NCBI RefSeq assembly: GCF_000967425.1
Contig: NZ_FO082820.1
Coordinates: forward strand, 1,240,001 to 1,304,000
Reading direction: 5' to 3'
DNA length: 64,000 bases
DNA from: Pseudorhizobium banfieldiae
GTDB lineage: Bacteria > Pseudomonadota > Alphaproteobacteria > Rhizobiales > Rhizobiaceae
Position numbers and translations under genes: made by a program. Below the pieces are notes generated by a model. It saw nothing but the letters and a program-made list of their open reading frames with translations, did not search any database and was not told the origin of the DNA. How positions within the stretch are numbered: position 1 is the first letter of the stretch; each line of letters opens with the position of its first letter. Positions 32,817 to 43,120 of the stretch are shown here, piece by piece.

Positions 32817-34327
32817 TGACCGACTGGCCAATTCTCTCGACGGTCACCTTCCTGCCGCTCGTCGGCGTGTTTCTCCTCCTGCTGACGCGTGAGGACAGCA
32901 CCTATGGGCGCCGAAACATCCTGAACGTCTCCCTTCTGACGACGGTCTTCACCTTCGTCGTGTCGCTCTTCATCTGGATCGGCTTCGACAATTCGAACCC
33001 GGGCTTCCAGATGGTGGAGAAGAGCCCCTGGCTCGGGACCGGCATCTCCTACCACCTGGGCGTCGACGGCATCTCGATGCTGTTCGTCATCCTGACGACG
33101 TTCCTCATGCCCTTCTGCGTGCTTGCCAGCTGGCATTCGGTCGAGAAGCGCCTGAAGGAATACATGATCGCCTTCCTGCTGCTGGAAGTCGTGATGATCG
33201 GCGTCTTCGTGTCGCTCGACATCGTCCTCTTCTACGTGTTCTTCGAAGCGACTCTGATCCCGATGTTCGTCATCATCGGTGTCTGGGGCGGCAAGGATCG
33301 CGTCTATGCGTCCTACAAGTTCTTCCTCTATACACTCGCCGGTTCGGTGCTGATGATGCTCGCCATCATGGCCATGTACTGGCAGGCAGGTACGACCGAC
33401 ATCGTCGAGCTGCTGAAGTACAACTTCCCCGCCAACCTGCAGACCTGGCTATGGCTCGCAGCCTTCGCCGCGTTCGCGGTCAAGATGCCGATGTGGCCGG
33501 TTCATACCTGGCTTCCCGATGCGCACGTCCAGGCACCAACCGCGGGTTCGGTCATCCTGGCCGGCGTCATGCTGAAGCTTGGCGGCTACGGTTTCATCCG
33601 CATCTCGCTCGCCATGTTCCCGCTGGCCTCGGACTATTTCGCTCCCTTCGTCTTCACGCTTTCGATCCTGGCGATCATCTACACCTCGCTGGTGGCGATG
33701 ATGCAAGACGACATCAAGAAGCTGATCGCCTATTCCTCCGTCGCCCACATGGGCTTCGTGACCATGGGCATTTTCGCCGCCAACATGCAGGGCGTGCAGG
33801 GCGCGATCTTCCAGATGCTGTCGCATGGTATCGTTTCGGGCGCGCTCTTCCTTTGCGTCGGCGTCATCTATGACCGCCTGCATACCCGCGAGATTGCGGC
33901 CTATGGCGGCCTGGTCAACAACATGCCAAAATATGCAGTTGCCTTCATGGTCTTCACCATGGCCAACGTCGGCCTGCCCGGGACTTCCGGCTTCGTCGGC
34001 GAATTCCTGACGGTGATCGGGGTCTTCCAGGTCAATACCTGGGTGGCACTCTTCGCGGCGACCGGCGTGATCCTTTCGGCCTGCTACGCGCTCTGGCTCT
34101 ATCGTCGGGTGATCTGGGGTGCGCTGGAAAAGGAAAGCCTGAAGGGTCTCATGGATCTCACGACACGCGAGAAGCTGATCCTCTACCCGCTGGTGGCGCT
34201 GACCATCTTCTACGGTGTCTATCCGGCTCCGATCTTCGATGCGACGGCCGCATCGGTGGATCTGCTTGTGAACAATTACGCCGCCGCCCTGCAGGCTGCG
34301 CAAGACCTTGCACTGACCGTGCACTGA
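32816..34327 (+). CDS. nuoM: NADH-quinone oxidoreductase subunit M
   Basis: 503 residues, antiporter-like proton-pumping subunit (ND4 homologue), about 14 membrane helices. The essential glutamate lies in [10 protein letters not shown], and [18 protein letters not shown] marks the discontinuous-helix region. Translation is probably coupled to nuoL. Confidence 0.98.
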   Translation: MTDWPILSTVTFLPLVGVFLLLLTREDSTYGRRNILNVSLLTTVFTFVVSLFIWIGFDNSNPGFQMVEKSPWLGTGISYHLGVDGISMLFVILTTFLMPFCVLASWHSVEKRLKEYMIAFLLLEVVMIGVFVSLDIVLFYVFFEATLIPMFVIIGVWGGKDRVYASYKFFLYTLAGSVLMMLAIMAMYWQAGTTDIVELLKYNFPANLQTWLWLAAFAAFAVKMPMWPVHTWLPDAHVQAPTAGSVILAGVMLKLGGYGFIRISLAMFPLASDYFAPFVFTLSILAIIYTSLVAMMQDDIKKLIAYSSVAHMGFVTMGIFAANMQGVQGAIFQMLSHGIVSGALFLCVGVIYDRLHTREIAAYGGLVNNMPKYAVAFMVFTMANVGLPGTSGFVGEFLTVIGVFQVNTWVALFAATGVILSACYALWLYRRVIWGALEKESLKGLMDLTTREKLILYPLVALTIFYGVYPAPIFDATAASVDLLVNNYAAALQAAQDLALTVH

Positions 34328-34345
34328 GACAGGACATAATCGGAC

Positions 34346-35788
34346 ATGAGCTCTGAACTCTTCCTCGCAAGCCTGCAACTGTCCATGCCAGAGATCATCC
34401 TGGCGGTGGGTGCGCTCGCGCTCCTGATGATCGGCGTCTTTTCCGGCGACCGCTCTGCGCCGACGGTGACGGGCCTTGCAGTTGCACTGCTCATCGCCGC
34501 AGGTCTCTGGCTGGTTCTGGCACCGGGTGAGGGCGAGGCCTATGGTGGTGCCTTCCTGCTTGACCCCTTCGCGCGCTTCATGAAGGTCGTCGCCCTGATC
34601 GGCTCGGTCACGGCCATGATCATGACCGTCGGTCATGCCCGCTCGGAACAGCTTGATCGCTTTGAGTTCCCGGTCCTGATGGTTCTCGCCACACTCGGCA
34701 TGATGCTGCTGATTTCCGCCAACGACCTCCTGGCGCTCTATCTCGGCCTCGAGTTGATGTCGCTGTCGCTCTATGTCTGTGCCGCCATCAACCGCGACAG
34801 CCTGCGCTCGACGGAATCCGGCCTGAAGTACTTCGTGCTCGGCTCGCTCTCCTCCGGCATGCTGCTTTACGGCTGCTCGCTGGTCTACGGCTTCACCGGC
34901 AATACCGGATTCGACGAGATCGCCGCCGTCCTGTCGGCCGAAACCCGTTCGCTGGGCCTCGTCTTCGGCCTCGTCTTCGTGCTGGCCGGCGTCTGCTTCA
35001 AGATCTCAGCCGTTCCCTTCCACATGTGGACGCCGGACGTCTACGAAGGCGCTCCGACCCCGGTAACGGCCTTCTTCGCCGCCGGTCCGAAGGTCGCGGG
35101 CATGGCCATCCTCGTGCGCGTCGTCTCCGAGGCCTTCATGCCGATCGTTGCCGACTGGCAGCAGATCCTCGTCTTCGTCTCGATCGCATCGATGCTGCTT
35201 GGCTCCTTCGCCGCTATCGGCCAGCGCAACATCAAGCGCCTGATGGCTTACTCCTCGATTGGCCACATGGGCTTCGCGCTGGTGGGCCTTGCCGCGGGCA
35301 CGGAAACGGGCGTTTCGGGCGTCATCCTCTACATGCTCATTTACATGGTCATGACCCTCGGCACCTTTGCCTGCATTATGGCCATGCGCCGCAAGGAGGG
35401 CGAGAACGTCGAGAACGTCGACGACTTGGCCGGTCTTGCCTCGACCAAGCCCTTCATGGCGGTTGTCTTGACGGCGCTGATGTTTTCCATGGCCGGCATC
35501 CCACCGCTTGCCGGTTTCTTCGCAAAGTACTTCGTGTTCATCGCGGCTATCGAGGCGAAGCTCTACGCGCTCGCGATCATCGGCGTGCTGACATCCGTGG
35601 TCGGCGCCTATTATTACCTGCGCATCGTCAAGCTGATGTGGTTCGATGAAGCGACGGGAGAGTTTGCGCGGATTGCCGGCGAGCTTCGCCTGGTCTTCGG
35701 TCTGTCGGGCCTCTTTGTCACCGCCTATGTCCTCTTCGGCGGACCGGTCGGCAACGCGGCAAATGCCGCGGCGAAGTCCTTCTTCTGA
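34346..35788 (+). CDS. nuoN: NADH-quinone oxidoreductase subunit N
   Basis: 480 residues, the third antiporter-like subunit (ND2 homologue) with about 14 membrane helices. [14 protein letters not shown] and [20 protein letters not shown] are characteristic. It ends the complex I set; birA follows after 2 nt, so the transcript appears to continue. Confidence 0.98.
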   Translation: MSSELFLASLQLSMPEIILAVGALALLMIGVFSGDRSAPTVTGLAVALLIAAGLWLVLAPGEGEAYGGAFLLDPFARFMKVVALIGSVTAMIMTVGHARSEQLDRFEFPVLMVLATLGMMLLISANDLLALYLGLELMSLSLYVCAAINRDSLRSTESGLKYFVLGSLSSGMLLYGCSLVYGFTGNTGFDEIAAVLSAETRSLGLVFGLVFVLAGVCFKISAVPFHMWTPDVYEGAPTPVTAFFAAGPKVAGMAILVRVVSEAFMPIVADWQQILVFVSIASMLLGSFAAIGQRNIKRLMAYSSIGHMGFALVGLAAGTETGVSGVILYMLIYMVMTLGTFACIMAMRRKEGENVENVDDLAGLASTKPFMAVVLTALMFSMAGIPPLAGFFAKYFVFIAAIEAKLYALAIIGVLTSVVGAYYYLRIVKLMWFDEATGEFARIAGELRLVFGLSGLFVTAYVLFGGPVGNAANAAAKSFF

Positions 35789-35790
35789 GG

Positions 35791-36561
35791 ATGGCGAGAT
35801 CATCGGGACGCTTCTCGCTGGAGGCGTTCCGCCACGAGGCCCTCGGCGACGTCGGCTCCACCAACACCGAATGCCTCGCACGGGCGAGGGCGGGGGACCC
35901 CGGTCATCTCTGGGTGACGGCAACGCGCCAGACCAGCGGCCGCGGACGGCGGGGCCGCACATGGACGTCCGAACCCGGCAATCTCTACGCGTCTCTGCTC
36001 CTTCTAGATCCGGCGCCGATGGAGCGTCTCGGATCATTGCCGCTCGCCGTGGCGCTGGCGGTCCACGGCGCAGTCAGCGCAGTGTTGCCGGCGGGCTCGC
36101 CGCCCGTCGAGGTGAAGTGGCCGAACGACATCCTGATCCGCCGCCGGAAGACCTGCGGCATTCTGATAGAGGGTGAGCAGCTCGCCAGCGGGCGGCATGC
36201 CATCGTCATCGGGATTGGCATCAATATCCGTCACATGCCGGACGACGCAGCCTACGGCGTCACCCGCCTGGAGGATCATGGTTTCCATGCGTCTCCGGAC
36301 GAACTCTTCGCTCGCCTTTTCAGGGAGATGGCCGCAGTTCTGGATTCATGGGATGAAGGACGGGGCGTGACGGAGATCAGCCGCAAGTGGCTGGAAGTCG
36401 CCTGTGGTGTCGGTGAAAAGATTACGGTGAAACTTACCGATCGATCGGTCGCGGGACGGTTCAAGGGTATTGACGCGCAGGGGCTGCTGAGCCTCGAAAC
36501 CGGAGATGGGCAGATATTGTCGATCGCAGCCGGTGATGTATTCTTCGCAAGAACGGAATAA
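35791..36561 (+). CDS. birA: Biotin--[acetyl-CoA-carboxylase] ligase
   Basis: 256 residues, a catalytic-only BirA: it lacks the N-terminal helix-turn-helix repressor domain of E. coli BirA, so it should attach biotin to carboxylases without acting as a repressor. The biotinyl-AMP loop is TSGRGRRGRTW, with KWPNDIL and GIGINI also conserved. Its position right behind nuoN is common in rhizobia. Its start overlaps the end of nuoN at 2 nt distance, implying cotranscription. Confidence 0.94.
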   Translation: MARSSGRFSLEAFRHEALGDVGSTNTECLARARAGDPGHLWVTATRQTSGRGRRGRTWTSEPGNLYASLLLLDPAPMERLGSLPLAVALAVHGAVSAVLPAGSPPVEVKWPNDILIRRRKTCGILIEGEQLASGRHAIVIGIGINIRHMPDDAAYGVTRLEDHGFHASPDELFARLFREMAAVLDSWDEGRGVTEISRKWLEVACGVGEKITVKLTDRSVAGRFKGIDAQGLLSLETGDGQILSIAAGDVFFARTE

Positions 36562-36568
36562 GGACGTT

Positions 36569-38236
36569 ATGGCTAGACAGGAAGAACTGGTGTTTGTGCC
36601 GCTCGGCGGTGTCGGCGAGATCGGCATGAACCTGGCGCTCTATGGCTACGGCTCGCCCGGCAAACGCCAGTGGATCATGGTCGACTGCGGCGTGACGTTC
36701 GCCGGTCCGGAACTGCCGGGTGTCGACCTTATCCTGCCGGACATCCGATTTCTCGCCAAGGAGCGCGAGAACCTCAAGGCGATCATCATCACGCATGCCC
36801 ACGAGGACCACTACGGGGCGCTGAATGACCTGTGGCCGGGCCTCAACGTTCCGGTCTATGCCTCTGGCTTCACCGCAGGTCTGCTGGAGGCAAAGCGCAA
36901 TTTCGAGGGTAGTCGCGCCGATATTCCCGTGACACCCTTCAAGGCCGGCGACCGGATTTCCGTAGAGCCCTTCGATATTGAGGCGCTGGCGGTCAATCAT
37001 TCCATTCCCGAGCCGATGTCTCTGGTGATCCGCACACCACTTGGAAACCTCGTCCATACCGGTGACTGGAAGATCGATCACGCGCCCTCGCTGGGGCCGT
37101 TGACGGACGAGGCCCGCTTTCGCGCCGTTGGAGACGAAGGCGTGCTCGCCTTGATGTGCGATTCCACAAATGCCAACCGCGAAGGCATTTCTCCCTCCGA
37201 GGAGGAAGTTTCCGAGGGGCTGCGGAAGATCATCGAGAATGCCGAGGGGAGGGTGGCGATCACCACCTTCTCGTCGAATGTCGGCCGCATCCGGTCCATC
37301 GCTCATGCCGCCCATGCGGCGGGCCGCGAGGTCCTGCTGCTCGGCAGTTCCATGAAGCGTGTCGTCAACGTGGCCCGCGATATCGGCCTCATGGAGGGGA
37401 TCAAGCCGTTCATCGCTGAAGATGAATATGGCTACATTCCCCGCGACAAGGTCGTTGTGGTCCTGACCGGAAGCCAGGGCGAGCCTCGGGCGGCGCTTGC
37501 CAAGATCGCTCGGGACGAGATGCGCAATGTGTCGCTGGCGGCTGGCGATACTGTCGTCTTCTCGTCGCGGACGATCCCCGGCAATGAAAAGCCAATCCTG
37601 GAGATCATGAATGGCCTGATCGACCAGGGCGTTCATATCATCACCGACGCCGATGCGCTGGTACACGTGTCCGGCCATCCGCGCCGCAACGAACTCGTAA
37701 AGATGTACGAGTGGACCCGCCCGCAGATCCTGGTGCCGGTTCACGGAGAAGCAGCGCACCTGACCGCGCAGGCGGAACTTGGCGCGCAGGCGGGCATTCC
37801 GAACATCCCGCGCGTGCGCAACGGCGACATGCTGCGGATTGCGCCGGGCCCTGCCGAGGTCATCGATCAGGTGCCGCATGGGCGGATCTTCAAGGATGGA
37901 AAGCTGATCGGCGACCTGGAGGAGATGGGCATCGGCGACCGCCGCAAGCTGGCTTATGTAGGCCATGTCTCGGTGAACGTGCTTCTGGACAGCCGCTTTG
38001 ATTTCCTCGGTGATCCCGATCTTGTCGCTTTCGGCTTGCCGGAGTTCGACGAGGAGGGCGAGGATATGGAGGACACCCTGTACGACGCCGTGCTTGGTGC
38101 GGTGGAGAGCATCCCGCGCGCCCGCCGCAAGGACCTTGAGACACTGCGCGAAGCGATCCGTCGGGCCGTGCGCGCGGCCGCCAACGAGGCGTGGGGCAAG
38201 AAGCCGGTGGTCACGGTTTTCGTCAAGAAGGTCTAG
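36569..38236 (+). CDS. rnj: Ribonuclease J
   Basis: 555 residues. It is a metallo-beta-lactamase/beta-CASP ribonuclease with endo- and 5'-to-3' exonuclease activity, used in rRNA and mRNA processing in alphaproteobacteria. The zinc motif HxHxDH is at His76, His78, Asp80 and His81, and the beta-CASP motif SGH is near residue 368. The ATG at 36569 with AAGGACG upstream is 7 nt after birA. Confidence 0.95.
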   Translation: MARQEELVFVPLGGVGEIGMNLALYGYGSPGKRQWIMVDCGVTFAGPELPGVDLILPDIRFLAKERENLKAIIITHAHEDHYGALNDLWPGLNVPVYASGFTAGLLEAKRNFEGSRADIPVTPFKAGDRISVEPFDIEALAVNHSIPEPMSLVIRTPLGNLVHTGDWKIDHAPSLGPLTDEARFRAVGDEGVLALMCDSTNANREGISPSEEEVSEGLRKIIENAEGRVAITTFSSNVGRIRSIAHAAHAAGREVLLLGSSMKRVVNVARDIGLMEGIKPFIAEDEYGYIPRDKVVVVLTGSQGEPRAALAKIARDEMRNVSLAAGDTVVFSSRTIPGNEKPILEIMNGLIDQGVHIITDADALVHVSGHPRRNELVKMYEWTRPQILVPVHGEAAHLTAQAELGAQAGIPNIPRVRNGDMLRIAPGPAEVIDQVPHGRIFKDGKLIGDLEEMGIGDRRKLAYVGHVSVNVLLDSRFDFLGDPDLVAFGLPEFDEEGEDMEDTLYDAVLGAVESIPRARRKDLETLREAIRRAVRAAANEAWGKKPVVTVFVKKV

Positions 38237-38245
38237 GAGGACGTT

Positions 38246-38650
38246 ATGCTCGGTCGGGTCAACCACATCGCCATTGCCGTGCCGGACCTGGCACAGGCGA
38301 CGGCAACCTACCGGGACATGCTTGGTGCGCGCGTTTCGCAGCCCCAGGCGCTTGCGGAACACGGGGTGACGGTGGTCTTCGTCGAACTGGAAAACACCAA
38401 GGTCGAACTGCTGGAGCCGCTGGGCGCCGACTCGCCGATAACCGCCTTCCTGGAGAAGTCGCCCTCGGGAGGCATGCACCACATCTGCTATGAAGTGGAC
38501 GATATCCTGGCTGCCCGTGATCAGCTGAAGGCAAGTGGTCTGCGCGTATTGGGAGACGGCAATCCGAAGATCGGGGCGCATGGAAAGCCGGTGCTTTTCC
38601 TGCACCCGAAGGACCTCAACGGGACGCTGGTAGAACTCGAGGAGGTGTGA
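38246..38650 (+). CDS. mce: Methylmalonyl-CoA epimerase
   Basis: 134 residues with the vicinal-oxygen-chelate (glyoxalase) fold. It interconverts the R and S forms of methylmalonyl-CoA in propionate and branched-chain catabolism. Metal-ligand motifs are HIAIAVPDL near the start, MHHICYEV near residue 75 and LVELEE at the end. It has AGGAGG upstream and lies 9 nt after rnj. Confidence 0.95.
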   Translation: MLGRVNHIAIAVPDLAQATATYRDMLGARVSQPQALAEHGVTVVFVELENTKVELLEPLGADSPITAFLEKSPSGGMHHICYEVDDILAARDQLKASGLRVLGDGNPKIGAHGKPVLFLHPKDLNGTLVELEEV

Positions 38651-38726
38651 CACTCCGTCCGTCCCGGCAGGTTTGAGGTCGCTGGGGTTTGTCGCTATAA
38701 GCGCAGAGCCCACAGGGAAGCCCCGG

Positions 38727-38996
38727 ATGTCGTTTCTTTCATTCTTCGCCGTCTACTTCATCATCTGGTGGATCACGCTTTTCGCCGTGCTTCCGCTTGG
38801 CATGCGCTCGCAGGGTGACGAAGGGGATGTGACTCTGGGGACGGTGGAGAGTGCGCCGGCGCAGTTTCGTGCAGGGCGCGTCCTTCTTCTGACGACGGTA
38901 ATATCGGCGGCAATCTACGCGGCCTGGTTCGCAGCCTCGAACTATTTTGGCATCAGCCTCGGCAATCTTCCTCGGATAGTTCCGGAGTTCGGTTAG
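38727..38996 (+). CDS. DUF1467 family small membrane protein
   Basis: 89 residues with two membrane helices (residues ~4-28 and ~55-78). The pattern IIWWITLFAVLPLGMRSQ followed by an acidic, polar loop is the mark of DUF1467, found across alphaproteobacteria and usually next to mce. The function is unknown. The start at 38727 follows the family; it has GGGAAG upstream. Confidence 0.9.
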   Translation: MSFLSFFAVYFIIWWITLFAVLPLGMRSQGDEGDVTLGTVESAPAQFRAGRVLLLTTVISAAIYAAWFAASNYFGISLGNLPRIVPEFG

Positions 38997-39012
38997 GAGC
39001 CAGGATGCGAGC

Positions 39013-39043
39013 AAAAAAAAACAAGGCCGTGAGGCCTTGTTTC
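39013..39043 (+). terminator. Rho-independent terminator closing the nuo-birA-rnj-mce region
   Basis: ACAAGGCC (39021-39028) pairs with GGCCTTGT (39033-39040) around GTGA, preceded by eight A and followed by T. It begins 17 nt after the DUF1467 stop. Confidence 0.85.
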
Positions 39044-39430
39044 CAGTTTCGCGTGATCCTTACCGTTTCCGGGGCTGCGACAAGCGCGCCTAAGATCTGA
39101 TCCTCCCAAGACTTGACCGCGAGGTCGGCAAGAATTTGATCTCCTTGCCTCTTTTATGGGCTGAAGCTAGCCCAAAGAATGGGCCTTGTCACCTGCTTTT
39201 TTTGCATTTTTGCTACACTGGAACATTATTTTGTTGTTGACGAAAGTGTCGCAGCTTTGTCACAAATCCGCTTTTCCCCTCTACATTTTCGGTCGGCAAG
39301 CGCCTCCCTTCAACTTGAGGGGACGGACCTCCGAGCGGGTTTCCATGGCCCGGCGAAACCGCTATGAACGCAGCCAACCAGCTTCAAAACCGCGATTCCC
39401 GGTGGGGACGTCGAAACCTCGGAACATTCC
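39044..39430 (+). other. Leader region of proS
   Basis: 387 nt without a convincing gene. It holds a perfect inverted repeat TGGGCT/AGCCCA (39157-39174) and a TTGACG at 39237-39242 that could be a -35 box but lacks a good -10. The region around 39190-39270 is more AT-rich than its surroundings, as expected for a promoter. Confidence 0.4.
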
Positions 39431-40753
39431 ATGCGCCTATCCCGCTACTTTATGCCGATCCTGAAGGAAAACCCCAAGGAAGCGGAAATCGTTTCTCACC
39501 GTCTGATGCTGCGGGCCGGGATGATCCGCCAGCAGAGCCAGGGCATATATTCCTGGCTGCCGCTCGGCAAACGTATCCTCGATAAGGTCAACAGGATCAT
39601 TCGTGAGGAGCAGGACCGCTCCGGCGCAATCGAGCTGCTGATGCCGACGCTGCAGTCAGCCGAACTCTGGCAGGAGAGTGGCCGCTACGACGACTACGGC
39701 AAGGAAATGCTGCGCATCAAGGACCGACAGGAACGGCCGCTCCTCTACGGTCCGACGAACGAGGAGATGATCACCGACATCTTTCGCTCCTACATCAAGT
39801 CCTACAAGAACCTGCCACTGAACCTCTACCACATCCAGCTCAAGTTCCGGGACGAGATCCGCCCCCGCTTCGGCACCATGCGTTCGCGCGAGTTCCTGAT
39901 GAAGGATGCATATTCCTTCGATCTGACGCAGCAGGATGCAATCCACTCCTATAATAAGATGTTCGTCGCCTATCTGCGCACGTTCGCACGGCTAGGGCTA
40001 CGGGCCATCCCGATGCGTGCCGATACGGGCCCGATCGGCGGCAATCATAGCCACGAATTCATCATCCTCGCCGAAACGGGCGAGTCGGAAGTCTTCAGCC
40101 ACAAGGACTTCGTCAATTTCGAAATTCCGTCCGAAGACACCGACTTCGACGACATCGCTGGGCTGCAGGCCATCTTCGACAAGTGGACCTCGCTCTACGC
40201 GGCGACGTCGGAAATGCACGATGCCGCGGCGTTCGATGCGATCCCCGAAAGTGACCGTCTGTCTGCGCGCGGTATCGAGGTTGGCCACATCTTCTATTTC
40301 GGCACGAAGTATTCCGAGCCGATGGGGGCCAAGGTGCAGGGGCCGGATGGCAAGGAGCATCCCGTACACATGGGTTCGTACGGCATCGGCCCGACGCGCC
40401 TTGTTCCCGCCATTATCGAAGCCTCGCATGACGAGAACGGAATCATCTGGCCGGCCTCCGTCGCCCCGTTCGATGTCGTGGTCATCAACATGAAGCCGGG
40501 CGACGAAGCCTGCGACCGGCTTTCGGAGAACCTCTACGCAGGCCTGGGCAAGGCCGACAAGGATGTCCTCTATGATGATACGGATGACCGCGCCGGCACC
40601 AAGTTCGCGACAGCGGACCTGATCGGCGTGCCGGTCCAGGTCATCATCGGCCCGCGTTCGGCGGCAAACGGCGAAGTCGAGGTCAAGGACCGCAAGACCG
40701 GGGCCCGCGAGGTGATGACGCTGGAAGCGGCAATGAACAGGCTGGCCGGCTGA
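39431..40753 (+). CDS. proS: Prolyl-tRNA synthetase
   Basis: 440 residues, the short class II ProRS usual in alphaproteobacteria, lacking the large editing insertion of E. coli ProS. Class II motif 2 is seen in [25 protein letters not shown] sequence near residue 140 and motif 3 in [11 protein letters not shown] near residue 320. A C-terminal anticodon-binding domain follows. It charges tRNA-Pro in the cytoplasm. lolC/E starts 47 nt downstream, a conserved neighbour. Confidence 0.97.
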   Translation: MRLSRYFMPILKENPKEAEIVSHRLMLRAGMIRQQSQGIYSWLPLGKRILDKVNRIIREEQDRSGAIELLMPTLQSAELWQESGRYDDYGKEMLRIKDRQERPLLYGPTNEEMITDIFRSYIKSYKNLPLNLYHIQLKFRDEIRPRFGTMRSREFLMKDAYSFDLTQQDAIHSYNKMFVAYLRTFARLGLRAIPMRADTGPIGGNHSHEFIILAETGESEVFSHKDFVNFEIPSEDTDFDDIAGLQAIFDKWTSLYAATSEMHDAAAFDAIPESDRLSARGIEVGHIFYFGTKYSEPMGAKVQGPDGKEHPVHMGSYGIGPTRLVPAIIEASHDENGIIWPASVAPFDVVVINMKPGDEACDRLSENLYAGLGKADKDVLYDDTDDRAGTKFATADLIGVPVQVIIGPRSAANGEVEVKDRKTGAREVMTLEAAMNRLAG

Positions 40754-40800
40754 GGGCGCTGCAGCCTGAAGGACGACGAGTGAAGGCTAGGGACGGAAGA

Positions 40801-42108
40801 ATGGCGAGCGTGACCGCAGAGGGACAGACGAACATCGAAGGCCGCGGCCCGTCTGCCGGTCCGTTTTCGGCCTTCGAACGCATGGTGGCGTGGCGCTACC
40901 TGCGCTCCCGGCGGAAGGAGGCGTTCATCTCGGTGATCGCTGGCTTCTCGTTCATCGGCATCATGCTGGGCGTAGCCACGCTGATCATCGTCATGGCGGT
41001 GATGAACGGTTTCCGTACCGAACTGATCTCGCGCATCCTCGGAATCAACGGTCACATGATCGTGCAGCCGGTGGACGGGCCCTTTACCGACTATGCCGAC
41101 CTTACGGCGAAGTTCCAGGGCGTGCCGGGTGTGCGGATTGCGCTACCGCTGGTGGAGGGCCAGACACTCGCCTCCGGTCGCGCCGGTGCCGGCTCCGGCG
41201 CATTGGTGCGCGGCGTTCGGCCGGAAGACCTCGAGAAGCTGAGCGAGGTCGCGACCAACATCCGGCAGGGCGACATTATCGGATTTGCTTCGGGGCAGGG
41301 CGTTCTGGTCGGCTCCCGGCTTGCTGCATCGCTAGGGATCACTGCAGGCGATGACATCACCCTCATCTCACCCGAAGGCGACGTGACGCCGATGGGGGTC
41401 AATCCAAGGGTCAAATCCTACCCGGTATCAGGCGTCTTCGAAATCGGCATGTCTGAATACGACGCGACGATGATCTTCATGCCGCTGGAGGAGGCGCAGC
41501 TTTATTTCAACGCCGATGGATTGGTGCAGTCGATCGAGCTCTTCGTCAACGATCCCGAAGGTGTCGACGGGTTGCGTCCGCTGGTGGAAGCCGCCGCCGG
41601 TCGCCAGATCCACATCACCGACTGGCGTCAGCGGAACCAGACGTTCTTTTCGGCGCTGCAGGTCGAGCGGAACGTCATGTTCATGATCCTCACGCTGATC
41701 GTGCTGGTGGCAGCGCTCAACATCATCTCCGGGCTCATCATGCTGGTGAAGGACAAGGGAAGCGACATCGCCATCCTGCGCACCATGGGCGCAAGTTCCG
41801 GCGCGGTGATGCGGATCTTCTTCATGACAGGGGCGGCGATCGGAACCGTCGGAACGCTCGCCGGCGTCGTTCTCGGCGTCATCGTCTGCCTCAACATTGA
41901 ATCGATCCGGCAGTTCTTCTCCTGGCTGTCGGGCACGGTGCTCTTCGATCCCGAGCTCTACTTCCTCAGCCAGCTTCCGGCTGAGATGAGCTTCAGCGAG
42001 ACTTTGTCGGTGGTGCTGATGGCACTGACGCTCTCTTTCATTGCCACCATATTCCCCGCCTGGCGGGCCTCGCGGCTCGATCCGGTGCAGGCCCTCCGAT
42101 ACGAATAG
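40801..42108 (+). CDS. lolC: Lipoprotein-releasing system permease LolC/LolE
   Basis: 435 residues with four membrane segments: one at residues ~40-65, then three in the last ~170 residues of the FtsX/MacB type, with a large periplasmic domain between. It takes lipoproteins from the inner membrane for delivery to LolA. Alphaproteobacteria usually have one permease in place of the LolC-LolE pair, so C and E cannot be told apart here. The ATG at 40801 has GGACGGAAG upstream; a GTG at 40780 would add seven residues. Confidence 0.94.
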   Translation: MASVTAEGQTNIEGRGPSAGPFSAFERMVAWRYLRSRRKEAFISVIAGFSFIGIMLGVATLIIVMAVMNGFRTELISRILGINGHMIVQPVDGPFTDYADLTAKFQGVPGVRIALPLVEGQTLASGRAGAGSGALVRGVRPEDLEKLSEVATNIRQGDIIGFASGQGVLVGSRLAASLGITAGDDITLISPEGDVTPMGVNPRVKSYPVSGVFEIGMSEYDATMIFMPLEEAQLYFNADGLVQSIELFVNDPEGVDGLRPLVEAAAGRQIHITDWRQRNQTFFSALQVERNVMFMILTLIVLVAALNIISGLIMLVKDKGSDIAILRTMGASSGAVMRIFFMTGAAIGTVGTLAGVVLGVIVCLNIESIRQFFSWLSGTVLFDPELYFLSQLPAEMSFSETLSVVLMALTLSFIATIFPAWRASRLDPVQALRYE

Positions 42109-42121
42109 GACTTTATCCGTC

Positions 42122-42805
42122 ATGGCAGGCAAGACAGTCCTGAAGCTCTCCGGTGTCGAAAGACATTACGGCCAGGGCGAGACCACGCTCTCCATCCTGA
42201 AGGGTGCGGACTTTGAGCTGCACAGTGGCGAGATCGTCGCTCTCGTGGCGCCGTCAGGAACGGGAAAATCCACGCTTCTGCATCTGGCGGGACTGCTGGA
42301 GCATCCGGATGCCGGTGAGGTTTTCGTCGGCGGGCATGCCTGCAATGGATTGCCGGATGATGATCGCACCGCCATCCGCCGCAGCGAGATCGGCTTCGTG
42401 TACCAGTTCCACCACCTGCTCCCAGAGTTCACGGCGCTCGAGAACATCATGATGCCGCAGCTGATTGCGGGGCTTCCCGAGCGGGAGGCCAAGGAGCGGG
42501 CAAGCCAGCTTCTCGACTACATGCGCATCGGACATCGTGGCGAACACCGCCCGGCCGAATTGTCCGGCGGCGAACAGCAGCGCGTGGCGATCGCCCGTGC
42601 CGTCGCCAATGCCCCTCGCGTCCTGCTGGCCGACGAACCGACCGGCAACCTCGATCCCGAAACGGCCTCATACGTCTTCGATGCGCTGGAAGCGCTTGTG
42701 AAGCAGTCGGGGCTTGCGGCCCTGATCGCAACCCACAACCATGATCTCGCCGCCCGGATGGATCGTCGGGTAACGATCGACGGCGGCAAGGTCGTCGGCT
42801 TCTAA
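42122..42805 (+). CDS. lolD: Lipoprotein-releasing system ATP-binding protein LolD
   Basis: 227 residues, ABC ATPase of the lipoprotein exporter. Walker A is APSGTGKST, the signature is [14 protein letters not shown] and Walker B is [12 protein letters not shown]. It starts 13 nt after its membrane partner, so they form one operon. Confidence 0.96.
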   Translation: MAGKTVLKLSGVERHYGQGETTLSILKGADFELHSGEIVALVAPSGTGKSTLLHLAGLLEHPDAGEVFVGGHACNGLPDDDRTAIRRSEIGFVYQFHHLLPEFTALENIMMPQLIAGLPEREAKERASQLLDYMRIGHRGEHRPAELSGGEQQRVAIARAVANAPRVLLADEPTGNLDPETASYVFDALEALVKQSGLAALIATHNHDLAARMDRRVTIDGGKVVGF

Positions 42806-42857
42806 CTCCTCTCTTAACCCTCTGTTTACCGAGGCTGCCGGCGACGGTGGCCATTCT

Positions 42858-42907
42858 GTTCTTGTTTCGTTTTTCTCTTGACGAGGAGTACAAAAACAGA
42901 ACAAAAT
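42858..42907 (+). promoter_or_regulatory. Putative LexA-controlled promoter of the 28-residue ORF
   Basis: TTGACG (42878-42883) and CAAAAT (42902-42907) with an 18-nt spacer form a plausible sigma-70 promoter. Within the spacer GTAC-N7-GAAC (42888-42902) matches the alphaproteobacterial SOS box GAAC-N7-GAAC with one mismatch, with an A-rich centre. A second near match, GTTC-N7-GTTT (42858-42872), lies just upstream. Both positions are right for repression by LexA. Confidence 0.5.
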
Positions 42908-42936
42908 AACAACATAGAGGAACAAGGGAGACGACC

Positions 42937-43023
42937 ATGACTGATCTTATTCGGGACATTGCCGCATTCGCTTCCATAGCAACCTTCGTCGCGAGCATTT
43001 CCATGCTCATGCTGGCCATGTAA
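42937..43023 (+). CDS. 28-residue hydrophobic peptide, unknown function
   Basis: A short open reading frame, ATG to TAA, with an excellent ribosome-binding site (GGGAG, 6-nt spacing). The peptide starts with a charged segment, MTDLIRD, and continues with about 20 hydrophobic residues rich in Ala, Ile, Ser and Met, enough for one membrane helix, ending in MLMLAM. It lies alone between lolD and dnaE behind a promoter with SOS-box-like repeats. Its size and probable damage control are reminiscent of Caulobacter SidA and E. coli TisB, but no sequence relationship is claimed. It might also be a leader peptide for dnaE. Real translation is unproven. Confidence 0.6.
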   Translation: MTDLIRDIAAFASIATFVASISMLMLAM

Positions 43024-43091
43024 GCGAGCCGCAGGAATATCCGTTGACGACGTAAGTCCGAGCTGGACTTGGAACGCTCCGCGCCGGAAAA

Positions 43092-43111
43092 TCACCTGAT
43101 TCATGAGGTGA
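43092..43111 (+). other. Inverted repeat over the dnaE ribosome-binding site
   Basis: TCACCT (43092-43097) is complementary to AGGTGA (43106-43111), which is the Shine-Dalgarno sequence of dnaE. The hairpin could lower dnaE translation. The stem is only six base pairs. Confidence 0.3.
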
Positions 43112-43120
43112 GAGACAGCG

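Noticed and set aside
30789..32831. 680-codon minus-strand frame opposite nuoL
   Set aside because: Shadow of nuoL; His/Asp/Glu/Arg-rich composition typical of antisense frames here.
36461..38713. 750-codon minus-strand frame opposite rnj and mce
   Set aside because: Antisense mirror of RNase J coding sequence, without a ribosome-binding site or domain.
39179..39367. 62-codon plus-strand frame in the proS leader
   Set aside because: No ribosome-binding site and no protein-like pattern; the AT-rich stretch is better explained as promoter DNA.
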